From NCBI RefSeq assembly GCF_965216805.1, contig NZ_CBDCGN010000003.1:1178001-1242000 (forward strand): a stretch of 64,000 nucleotides of DNA. The letters run 5' to 3'. Both the position numbers and the translations under genes were made by a program. Positions 8,099 through 14,778 of this stretch are shown here, in pieces. The notes under the pieces are model-generated. The model had not been told where the DNA came from, searched no databases, and was given only the letters and a program-made list of their open reading frames with translations. Source of the stretch: Panacagrimonas sp965216805 (GTDB lineage Bacteria; Pseudomonadota; Gammaproteobacteria; Nevskiales; Nevskiaceae). Each line of letters opens with the position of its first letter. Position 1 is the stretch's first letter.

Positions 8099-9183
8099 TC
8101 GACCTCGAAGATCGCCAACGCCTGGCCCACAACATTCAAATCGCCCAGGGTGCCGGTGCCCGGCTGCACGCCGCGTGCGACACCGCGGGCATCGACACCC
8201 GCACCCTGCAGCGCTGGAGAGCGTGCGGGGGGCTCGTGGACGGCGATGGAAGGCCCCAGGCCGTCCGACCCACACCGGCGCATGCCCTGAGCCTGGCCGA
8301 GCGTGCCGAGCTCTTGCGCGTGGCTAATGAGCCGCGCTTTGAGGCCGTGCCGCCAGCGCGCATCGTGCCGATGCTGGCCGACGAAGGCGTGTACCTAGCC
8401 AGCGAGTCCAGCTTCGCGCGTGTGCTGCGAGCACATGGCCAAGCCACTCACCGTGGACGCGCCCGCGAGCCGCACACGGTACGCCCACCGACCACCCACA
8501 TCGCCACTGCACCGCGCCAGGTGTGGTGCTGGGACATGACCTATCTGCCGGCCACGGTGCTGGGACGCTGGTATCACCTCTACCTGATTCTCGACCTCTA
8601 CAGCCGCAAGATCGTCGGCTGGGAGGTCCATGACCGCGACCATGCCGATCACGCAGCGCATCTGGTGCGGCGCACCGCCCTGGCAGAGGGCATTGCGGCC
8701 CTGGTGAACAAGCCCGTGCTGCACGGCGACAACGGCGCCACGCTCAAGGCCACCACGGTGCTGGCGATGCTGCACTGGCTCGGAGTGAAGCCCTCCTACT
8801 CGCGGCCGCGGGTGAGCGACGACAACGCCTACGCGGAATCGCTCTTCCGCACCGCCAAGTACCGGCCCGAGTTTCCGGCCAGAGGATTCGAAGACCTGGC
8901 GGCAGCGCGCGCCTGGGCAGCCGGCTTCGTGCGCTGGTACAACATCGATCATCGCCACAGCGGCATCCGCTACGTCAGCCCGGCACAGCGCCACGACGGC
9001 AGCGATGGTCCGATCCTGGCGGCGCGCCACGCGCTCTACGCCCAAGCCCGCGAACGAAACCCTGCACGATGGTCAGGCGCAACGCGAAACTGGTCGCCGG
9101 TACTCGCCGTCACCCTCAACCCCGAACGCGACTGCGTCATCAACACCCACGTCGCCGAAACCTTTAAGCAACTCGCTGCATGA
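8095..9183 (+). CDS. IS3-like transposase OrfB, DDE integrase domain (copy 1)
   Basis: 362 residues starting at the ATG that overlaps the orfA stop. An N-terminal helix-turn-helix region precedes an rve-type DDE catalytic core. The catalytic acidic residues are D147 in WDMTYL, D212 in LHGDNG and E248 in NAYAESLF, giving the D-D-35-E spacing of IS3-family transposases; the following YNIDHRHSG motif is also typical. It cuts and joins the IS ends, mostly as the OrfAB frameshift fusion. Intact; no stop or frameshift beyond the programmed one. Confidence 0.92.
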   Translation: MIDLEDRQRLAHNIQIAQGAGARLHAACDTAGIDTRTLQRWRACGGLVDGDGRPQAVRPTPAHALSLAERAELLRVANEPRFEAVPPARIVPMLADEGVYLASESSFARVLRAHGQATHRGRAREPHTVRPPTTHIATAPRQVWCWDMTYLPATVLGRWYHLYLILDLYSRKIVGWEVHDRDHADHAAHLVRRTALAEGIAALVNKPVLHGDNGATLKATTVLAMLHWLGVKPSYSRPRVSDDNAYAESLFRTAKYRPEFPARGFEDLAAARAWAAGFVRWYNIDHRHSGIRYVSPAQRHDGSDGPILAARHALYAQARERNPARWSGATRNWSPVLAVTLNPERDCVINTHVAETFKQLAA

Positions 9184-9213
9184 ATGAGGCGGCAACTACC
9201 TTGACGCGCGCCG

Positions 9214-9820
9214 AAGTCTTGAACTGCGCAACCACCTGGGCGGAGTCGACTGGGCTACCCGGCGGCAAGTTTGCTACCGCGCTAAAACCAGCAATCACTG
9301 TGGCGCCCGGAATCTCTGCGTCGCGGTGGTAATTTGTAACCCATTCCGCCACGAAGCTTGTCGAGCCCAGACCCGGTAGATCTAAAACGAACAGCTCATT
9401 TGAACCCGCCCTGTCGCCAAAGTGAACGAAGCTTGCTTCAGATCGCAGGTAGGAAATGGGTGCCAGATGGAAGCGGATATCCCTTCTTGCATTTATCGGG
9501 GGACACAGAACCGTAAGCCTTTCGATATGAAGCAGCTCTATGGCCTCCAAGCCGAACTTGCTTTTCGCCGAACATGGAAATCGGCGCCAATTTACTCCTT
9601 GCATGTTGATGGTGAAGGCGCCACTTTTTCCCGATAACGTACATGGGTTGCTTGGTGGCTTCTTACTTATGTGCCGGGCGGGCACTGCCAAGCGGATCTG
9701 CGCCTTTTGTCCTCCCACGTATGGCAGCTGCACATCGCAATATACGGGCAGCGCCGCCCCATCGGCACCCCTCAATTCGGCATCGAAATCGAACTTATGC
9801 ATCCCCGGCCTCAAATTCAC
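9214..9820 (-). pseudogene. ApeA-like HEPN protein, N-terminal part (split by IS copy 1)
   Basis: 5' half of the gene whose 3' half lies at 6725-7559. It starts at the ATG read from 9820 and stays open up to the IS junction; translation then runs into IS DNA and ends after about 16 foreign residues. It has no signal peptide or membrane segment. Residues about 1-190 are beta-rich and Trp/Phe-spaced like the ApeA N-terminal domain, an assignment by general resemblance only. Codon use is less GC-biased than in surrounding genes. The gene stands alone between the TetR and DUF1993 genes, compatible with a transferred single-gene defence system. Confidence 0.6.
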
Positions 9821-10053
9821 CTGATGGTCGCATCCTACGTCCCTTTGAATTCGGTCCTTGACGCCAACCTCGCATCTTGGCGCGACTCGAGCTGATCTCG
9901 GACACGATCATCTTAGGTGCGCGGGTAGCTCACGCCGAACGATCAATCTCAATGTTTTAGAAGCTCTCGTTGCATCCTTGATGTTGCTGCTCACTATCCG
10001 TTCTGGGCTGTAGCCTCATGGTCGGCGAGACCACGGCTCCGTTCCCGCTCCAC
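9821..10053. other. gap between the split HEPN gene and the DUF1993 gene
   Basis: 233 bp of moderate-GC sequence. It should hold the promoter of the HEPN gene (read leftward), but I see no convincing -35/-10 pair, RNA gene or repeat. Confidence 0.5.
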
Positions 10054-10548
10054 TCACGCCGCAACAAAATTCACCCGCCCCCGAAAATCCATCCTGCCGA
10101 CGTCGACGCCGTTTTGGCGGAGAATCGCGTAGGCAATGGAGAGGTGGAAGTAGGTGTTGGGCACCGTCATCTGCAACAGGTTGTCGACGCCGACGATGAC
10201 TTTTCCTGGTGCCCACGAGAAAGGCACTCGGCGCTCGCTGGCACCGGCGTGCCGGGCTTGCGGCACGCTGTCGGCGAACGCAACGTTCTTGCGGATGCGC
10301 ACGTTCAGATTGTCCAGGGTCTGTTCGTTGTCCTCGTGCACGGGCGGGGTCTGGCCGGACAGACAGGCGGCGGCGCCCTTGACGTAATCGCAGGTGCTCT
10401 GCACCTGGTAGATCAACGGCTGCATGTCTGGTGCCAGTCGGGCGATCAACAGCACGCCGATGTCGAATTTCCGGGCGGCGGCGTGTTGCTCGGCCTTGTC
10501 GAGGCAGGCCTCAAGATTCTTCAGGGACTGTGTGCAATGGTTGATCAC
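10054..10548 (-). CDS. DUF1993 family protein, start uncertain
   Basis: 164 residues if the GTG at 10548 is the start. NLEACLDKAEQHA, then ARLAPDMQPLIYQVQSTCDYVKGAAACL, then PNTYFHLSIAYAILRQNGVDVGRMDF are hallmark regions of DUF1993, a four-helix family of unknown function related in fold to DinB/YfiT-like proteins. Family members normally start about ten residues further upstream. Here the upstream frame (YHPVINH) still looks like the family, but it reaches a TGA at 10588-10590 with no ATG, so the gene may be slightly truncated or use a rare start. No operon partner is evident. Confidence 0.7.
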   Translation of the reverse strand: MINHCTQSLKNLEACLDKAEQHAAARKFDIGVLLIARLAPDMQPLIYQVQSTCDYVKGAAACLSGQTPPVHEDNEQTLDNLNVRIRKNVAFADSVPQARHAGASERRVPFSWAPGKVIVGVDNLLQMTVPNTYFHLSIAYAILRQNGVDVGRMDFRGRVNFVAA

Positions 10549-10760
10549 CGGGTGGTACGTGATCTGGGTCCGCGCGTAGAGGGCCCATCAGTCTGGCAGG
10601 GGCGGAGGGGAATCGCCCGGTCGCGGGGGGCTCGCATTGGTCGCCAAATCGGCGGCCTGCGCACGGCGGTATCCGGCGCTTGCGGGTCGCAGGGCTCGGA
10701 CAGATGAGCCGAGCGCCACGCCGATCAGCAGGTCGGCACTACGCTCGTTGGAGGACAAAT
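10549..10760. other. gap without a recognisable gene
   Basis: 212 GC-rich bases between the DUF1993 start and the pirin stop. Possibly rearranged DNA, as the DUF1993 gene seems to lack its proper start here. No RNA gene, repeat or promoter that I can support. Confidence 0.4.
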
Positions 10761-11657
10761 TTACGCGGCCTTCACCAACTCCCCGCTCTGATAATCCTGG
10801 ATCGCCTGTTCGATCTCCTCGCGGGTGTTCATCACGAAGGGGCCGTACTGCACGATGGGTTCGCGCAGCGGCTTGCCGGCAACCAGGATCAGGCGCGCGC
10901 CTTCGTTGCCGGCGGCGAACACCACGTGGTCGCCATCGTCGCTGAGCACGCCGGCGGCCTGATGCGGTAGCGCACGGGCGGCATCGCCTTCACCGATTTT
11001 CGCTTCGCCTTCGTAGGCATAGGCGAACGCGGTGTGGCCGGCGGGAAGGGCGTGTTCGAAGCGCGCGCCTGCAGGCAGGTGCAGGTCCAGGTACAGCGGG
11101 TCGGTGGACAGCGGTCGGTCGGCCGTGTTGATCGGGCCGCTGACGCACTGCTCGCCCAGCGTCACGGTGCCGGCGATCACCTTCACCGTTCCGCCGCCGC
11201 TGTTGGCCGGCAGCTCGACGCTGGGGATCTCGGCGGCACCGATGTCGCGATACCAGGCCGGCTTCATCTTTTCCTTTGCCGGCAGGTTCAGCCACAGCTG
11301 GAAGCCGCGCATGCGACCGGATTCCTGCAGCGGCATTTCGGAATGGACGACACCGCGGCCGGCGGTCATCCACTGCACGCCGCCGGGACCGAGATCACCG
11401 ACGTTGCCGAGGTGATCTTTGTGCTGCATGCGGCCGTCGAGCATGTAGGTGACGGTCTCGAACCCGCGGTGCGGGTGCGGCGGAAAGCCGGCGATGTAGT
11501 CGTCCGGATTCTCGGTGCCGAACTCGTCGAGCATCAGGAACGGGTCCAGGTACTGACCGCGCTGGCTGCCGATGCTGCGGCGCAGCTTGACGCCGGCGCC
11601 GTCGGAGGTTTCCACCGAGCGGATCAGGCGGGCGAGGGTGCGAGGACGGGTGTTCAT
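10761..11657 (-). CDS. pirin family protein
   Basis: 298 residues from the ATG read at 11657, chosen because AAAGGAGA lies just before it; the frame is open 15 codons further. Double-cupin fold: the N-terminal cupin shows PHPHRGFETVTYMLDG with three metal-binding His and the later Glu region HSEMPLQESG, the standard pirin iron site. The C-terminal cupin ends in GKPLREPIVQYGPFVMNT, a conserved pirin signature. Pirins bind Fe and several have quercetin dioxygenase activity. It heads toward the left of a same-strand run azoR-doxX-pirin with short gaps. Such sets with a divergent LysR gene are common and linked to quinone or electrophile stress, which is context rather than proof. Confidence 0.92.
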   Translation of the reverse strand: MNTRPRTLARLIRSVETSDGAGVKLRRSIGSQRGQYLDPFLMLDEFGTENPDDYIAGFPPHPHRGFETVTYMLDGRMQHKDHLGNVGDLGPGGVQWMTAGRGVVHSEMPLQESGRMRGFQLWLNLPAKEKMKPAWYRDIGAAEIPSVELPANSGGGTVKVIAGTVTLGEQCVSGPINTADRPLSTDPLYLDLHLPAGARFEHALPAGHTAFAYAYEGEAKIGEGDAARALPHQAAGVLSDDGDHVVFAAGNEGARLILVAGKPLREPIVQYGPFVMNTREEIEQAIQDYQSGELVKAA

Positions 11658-11705
11658 GGGAGTCTCCTTTGAAGGGCTCAGAGATGGGGTTGCGAGGAGC
11701 AATTT

Positions 11706-12092
11706 CTAGCCGCGACGCCGGCCATCGACGCTCCAGGCACCGGCGCCGTGGGCGACCAGCAGCAGGAACCCGCCGGCGATCGCGAGGTTCTTGAGCAGCA
11801 TGGTCATCTGCATCGCGTCGTCCGGCTTGAAGTGGAACAGCAGGCCGGAGGCGATGCTGAAGCCGGCCAGCAGCAGGGCGACCAGCCGCGTCTGCCAGCC
11901 GACGATGATGGCCAGCGCGCCCAGCACTTCCAGCGCGATCACCAGCGGCAGGGTGAAGCCGGGGACGCCCTGGGACGCCATGTAGGCAAGCGTGCCGTCG
12001 TAGCCGCCGATCTTCTGCAGACCGGCGAGCAGGAACAGGGTGGCGAGCAGCACGCGGCCGGCGGGGGCGGCGAGGGTCTGGAGCGTGTTCAT
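11706..12092 (-). CDS. DoxX family membrane protein
   Basis: 128 residues with four hydrophobic segments (about residues 12-30, 48-66, 70-88 and 100-118) and the conserved LFLLAGLQKIGG and PLVIALEVLGALAIIVGW phrases of the DoxX family. It is an inner-membrane protein; related proteins take part in thiol/redox stress responses. It is placed between azoR and pirin in the same direction, so it is probably in one operon under the LysR regulator. Exact role unknown. Confidence 0.88.
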   Translation of the reverse strand: MNTLQTLAAPAGRVLLATLFLLAGLQKIGGYDGTLAYMASQGVPGFTLPLVIALEVLGALAIIVGWQTRLVALLLAGFSIASGLLFHFKPDDAMQMTMLLKNLAIAGGFLLLVAHGAGAWSVDGRRRG

Positions 12093-12123
12093 GGATGCAT
12101 TCCTGGTGGGTTGCGATGGTTGC

Positions 12124-12726
12124 TCACGCGGCGAGCCGCGCGATGGTGTCGTTGGCCTGTTCGAGCGCCCGGGTCTTGCTGTCGGGGCTGATGGCCAGGC
12201 CCTCGGCGTACACGAATTCCACGTCCTGGATGCCGATGAAGCGCAGGAAGTCGCGCACGTAGCTCGTCTGCGTGTCCAGCGGCGTGCCCAGGTAGTGACC
12301 GCCGCGGGCAGCGAACACGTAGGCCTTCTTGTTTTTCAGCAGGCCCTCGGAACCTTGGGCGGTGTAGCGGAAAGTGATCCCAGCGCGGGCGATGTGATCG
12401 AAATAGGCTTTTAACTGAGACGGAATGCCGAAGTTGTACATCGGCAGACCCAGCACGATGACCTCGGCGCGTTGAAGCTCGTCGATCAGCGTGTCGGAGT
12501 AGTCGATCACCGCCTGCTGTTCCGGGCTGCGTTGTTCGACCGGGGTGGTGAAGGCGGAGAAGCGCGCGGCGTCCAGATGCGGTACCGGCTCGCCGGCGAC
12601 GTCGCGGTGGATCAGCGCGGTGTCGGGGTGGCGTTCGCGCCAGGTGCGCACGAAGCGCTCGGCAAGCTGGCTGGACTGGCCGTGGTCGGTGAACAGGCTG
12701 GTGTTGATCTGCAGCAGAGTGGTCAT
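12124..12726 (-). CDS. azoR: FMN-dependent NADH:quinone oxidoreductase / azoreductase
   Basis: 200 residues, the usual AzoR length. Flavodoxin-like fold with the FMN phosphate-binding start TSLFTDHGQSSQLAERF, the isoalloxazine-binding PMYNFGIPSQLKAYFDHI, and a family-typical GITFRYTAQGSEGLLKNKK followed by ARGGHY. It reduces quinones and azo compounds by two electrons with NADH in the cytoplasm, protecting against electrophiles. First gene of the leftward azoR-doxX-pirin run and divergent from a LysR gene 100 bp away, the normal arrangement for LysR-controlled activation. Confidence 0.93.
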   Translation of the reverse strand: MTTLLQINTSLFTDHGQSSQLAERFVRTWRERHPDTALIHRDVAGEPVPHLDAARFSAFTTPVEQRSPEQQAVIDYSDTLIDELQRAEVIVLGLPMYNFGIPSQLKAYFDHIARAGITFRYTAQGSEGLLKNKKAYVFAARGGHYLGTPLDTQTSYVRDFLRFIGIQDVEFVYAEGLAISPDSKTRALEQANDTIARLAA

Positions 12727-12826
12727 GGCACATCTCCGGGCGGTGTGAAGGTGTGCGTATTAGATGATTGGATGAAGAGATAAAAAAGAACAATAATCCG
12801 TCTGTACATATCGAATAAATGAATGG
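12727..12826. promoter_or_regulatory. divergent azoR / LysR promoter region
   Basis: 100 bp between two divergent starts. The part nearest the LysR gene is strikingly A/T-rich (roughly 12757-12826), unlike the GC-rich surroundings. This is expected of overlapping divergent promoters with a LysR-type binding site. No single T-N11-A box stands out enough to name. Confidence 0.5.
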
Positions 12827-13756
12827 ATGAGCCAGCCCCGCATCGGCATCGAACAGTGGCGCGCGCTGATGGCGGTGGTGGACGCTGGCGGCTACGCGCA
12901 GGCCGCGCAGGCCTTGCACAAGAGCCAGTCCGCGGTCACCTACGCGGTGCAGAAGATCGAGGCGCTGCTGGGCGTGAAGGCCTTCGAGGTGCAGGGGCGC
13001 AAGGCGCAGCTCACCCCCACCGGCGCGTTCCTGTACCGCCGCGCGCGGGCGCTGCTGGAAGAGGCCGAAAGCCTGGAGCGCGCCGCGGCGCGGCTGTCCG
13101 CCGGCTGGGAGGCGGAGATCCGGCTGGCCGTGGAGGTCATCTTTCCCACCGACGTGCTGCTGTCCACCCTGGCGCAGTTCGGTCAGGAAAGTCCGCACAC
13201 GCGCATCGAGCTGATCGAGTCAGTGCTGGGCGGCACCGCCGAGACCCTGCTCAAGGGCGAGGCCGATATCGCGGTGGCGCCGCAGGTGCCGCCGGGTTTT
13301 CTCGGCGAGCCGCTGGTGCAGATGCGCATGCAACTGGTGGCGGTGCCGGGACATCCGCTGCATGACCTGCAGCGCGAGCTGACGCAGACCGACCTGCGCA
13401 CCCATCGCCACATCGTGGTGCGGGATTCCGGCAGCCAGCGCCAGCGCACGCCGCTGAGCCTGGAGGCCCGTCAGCGCTGGACCGTGAGCCACATGGCCAC
13501 CTCCATCACCGCCGTGCGCGAAGGCTACGGTTTTGCCTGGCTGCCGGAAGACAAGATTCGCGCGGAGCTCGCCAGCGGTGTGCTCAAGGCGCTGCCGCTG
13601 CAGGGTGGTGAACAGCGCATCGCCGGCCTGCACCTGATCTATGCCGATCGCGATGCCGCCGGGCCGGGCACCTTGCGGCTGGTCGAGCTGCTGCGGCAGA
13701 ACGTGCAACGGGAATGCGGCACGCGGCAGGCCGATCCGGAGCCGGTACGGGCATGA
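12827..13756 (+). CDS. LysR family transcriptional regulator
   Basis: 309 residues. N-terminal winged helix-turn-helix with YAQAAQALHKSQSAVTYAVQKIEALLGVKAFE, followed by the linker helix ALLEEAESLERAA and a periplasmic-binding-protein-like effector domain from about residue 90. It probably senses a quinone or electrophile and controls the divergent azoR-doxX-pirin genes as well as itself; this rests on position. The ATG at 12827 gives the standard N-terminus. The last 15 residues are variable, as usual. Confidence 0.92.
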   Translation: MSQPRIGIEQWRALMAVVDAGGYAQAAQALHKSQSAVTYAVQKIEALLGVKAFEVQGRKAQLTPTGAFLYRRARALLEEAESLERAAARLSAGWEAEIRLAVEVIFPTDVLLSTLAQFGQESPHTRIELIESVLGGTAETLLKGEADIAVAPQVPPGFLGEPLVQMRMQLVAVPGHPLHDLQRELTQTDLRTHRHIVVRDSGSQRQRTPLSLEARQRWTVSHMATSITAVREGYGFAWLPEDKIRAELASGVLKALPLQGGEQRIAGLHLIYADRDAAGPGTLRLVELLRQNVQRECGTRQADPEPVRA

Positions 13757-14033
13757 CGAGCCTGCGCGCCCCCCTTGCCTGCGGCAAACCGGGCTACCCG
13801 GCCCTCATCCTTTGCCTGGCGCGGGGCGGCCGCTGGCTGATCGCGGGTATTCCACGATTTACCGCTACCCGGCGCGGGCCTGCATCCACCCGATGGTTAC
13901 CACGCGGAGCCAGCCGTGGATTGGGCTTGACGGTTGCAGCGGCCACGGGCCGCCCGTGTACGTGAAGGAGGGACGGGGCATGCCCGCCGACATCGCTAGA
14001 ATCGGCACGTAGGCACGAAGTCGGGCATCTCCC
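13757..14033. other. intergenic stretch with palindromic repeats before mntA
   Basis: 277 bp. Contains short GC palindromes (CGGGCTACCCGG near 13790 and GGGGCATGCCCGCC near 13976) similar to those after hepT at 14671. TAGAAT at 13997-14002 may be a -10 box for mntA, 32 bp before its start, but no good -35 is seen. Confidence 0.4.
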
Positions 14034-14324
14034 ATGACGCGAACGAAGATCATCGACGAACTCAGGCAGCACAAACCTATCCTCGCCGCGCGGTTCGGCG
14101 TGACGGGCTTGGCGCTGTTCGGATCTCTGGCGCGCGATACCGCCTCCAGCGATAGCGACATGGACGTGCTGGTGCGCTTCGACGGTCCGGCCACATCGCA
14201 GCGGTATTTCGGTGTGCAGTTCTACCTGGAGGATCTGTTCGGTCGCCCGGTGGATCTGGTCACGGACAAGGCGCTGCGGGCGGAACTGCGGCCTTGCGTC
14301 GAGCGCGAGGCGCTGCATGTCTGA
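14034..14324 (+). CDS. mntA: MntA-type antitoxin nucleotidyltransferase
   Basis: 96 residues. LFGSLARDTASSDSDMDVLV has the minimal nucleotidyltransferase motif G30-S31-x10-D42-x-D44. In HepT/MntA toxin-antitoxin systems (type VII) this enzyme transfers AMP to a tyrosine near the active site of the HepT RNase, silencing it. The next gene overlaps its stop by 8 bp and encodes a matching HepT, so the pair is complete. The system acts in plasmid or island maintenance and in some cases phage defence. A clear homologue by motif and context. Confidence 0.9.
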   Translation: MTRTKIIDELRQHKPILAARFGVTGLALFGSLARDTASSDSDMDVLVRFDGPATSQRYFGVQFYLEDLFGRPVDLVTDKALRAELRPCVEREALHV

Positions 14325-14670
14325 ACGTCGGGAGCGCGAATGGCGCTTCTATGTGGAAGACATGCTGCGCTTCGCCCGAACTGCGCGCGAATACACCGAC
14401 GGTTTCGATCTTCCCGCCTTGCTCGCAGACCGGCGCAGCTACGACGCGACGCTGCGCAATCTCGAATTGATTGGCGAGGCTGCGCGCCGGGTGCCGGAGA
14501 CTGTGCGCACGGCGCACCCTGACATTCCGTGGCGCCAGATGATCGCGACGCGCAATCGTCTGACGCACGCCTACCTCGGCATCGACGACGACACGATCTG
14601 GAGCATCATCGAGGATGTCCTGCCGGCGTTGATCCGCGCCCTAGAGTCCCTGCTGGCGCAGTTGGCGTAG
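14317..14670 (+). CDS. hepT: HepT-like HEPN ribonuclease toxin (DUF86)
   Basis: 117 residues from the ATG at 14317 that overlaps the end of mntA; a longer open frame upstream is mntA in another frame. All-helical HEPN/DUF86 protein with DATLRNLELIGEAARRVP and, at residues 79-86, RNRLTHAY: the R-x4-H-x-Y motif of HepT. R79 and H84 would be the RNase catalytic residues and Y86 the residue modified by MntA. All key residues are present, so the toxin looks functional. Translational coupling to mntA ensures antitoxin is made first. Confidence 0.9.
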   Translation: MSERREREWRFYVEDMLRFARTAREYTDGFDLPALLADRRSYDATLRNLELIGEAARRVPETVRTAHPDIPWRQMIATRNRLTHAYLGIDDDTIWSIIEDVLPALIRALESLLAQLA

Positions 14671-14778
14671 GGCGGGCCGTGCCCGCCATCGGACGGTGAT
14701 TCGCGCACCGGACTCGGCGGCCGCGGGCCGCCCCAAGGAGTGGCGCCATTCATCACGGGCCCATGCCCGCCGCGAACC
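14671..14778. repeat. REP-like palindromes after hepT
   Basis: GGCGGGCCGTGCCCGCC at 14671-14687 region and GGCCGCGGGCC near 14720, then CGGGCCCATGCCCGCC near 14757. They resemble the palindromes before mntA, so the toxin-antitoxin pair is bracketed by repeat DNA. May also serve as a transcript-end hairpin. Confidence 0.45.

Larger units (their letters stand above)
7560..9213 (+). mobile_element. IS3-like insertion sequence, copy 1 (1654 bp)
   Basis: Complete element bounded by AAGTC duplications. The ends carry imperfect inverted repeats: the left begins CCCCC then GCGTCAGAATAGTTGCCGCC; the right, read from the other strand, begins CGGCGC then GCGTCAAGGTAGTTGCCGCC. Two overlapping genes, orfA and orfB, are joined by an A7 slippery run at 8056-8062, as in IS3-family elements. 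It is identical in length and encoded proteins to the copy at 17682-19335, so transposition was recent. It interrupts an ApeA-like gene on the opposite strand. The exact IS name is not known to me. Confidence 0.9.

Noticed and set aside
12089..13198. 369-codon minus-strand frame spanning azoR and the LysR gene
   Set aside because: It runs through the divergent promoter region and is out of frame with both real genes. A shadow.
14317..14670. HepT-like gene read from the earlier in-frame start at 14212 (152 codons)
   Set aside because: The extra N-terminus is the mntA sequence in another frame; the ATG at 14317 gives the normal HepT length and the usual overlap.
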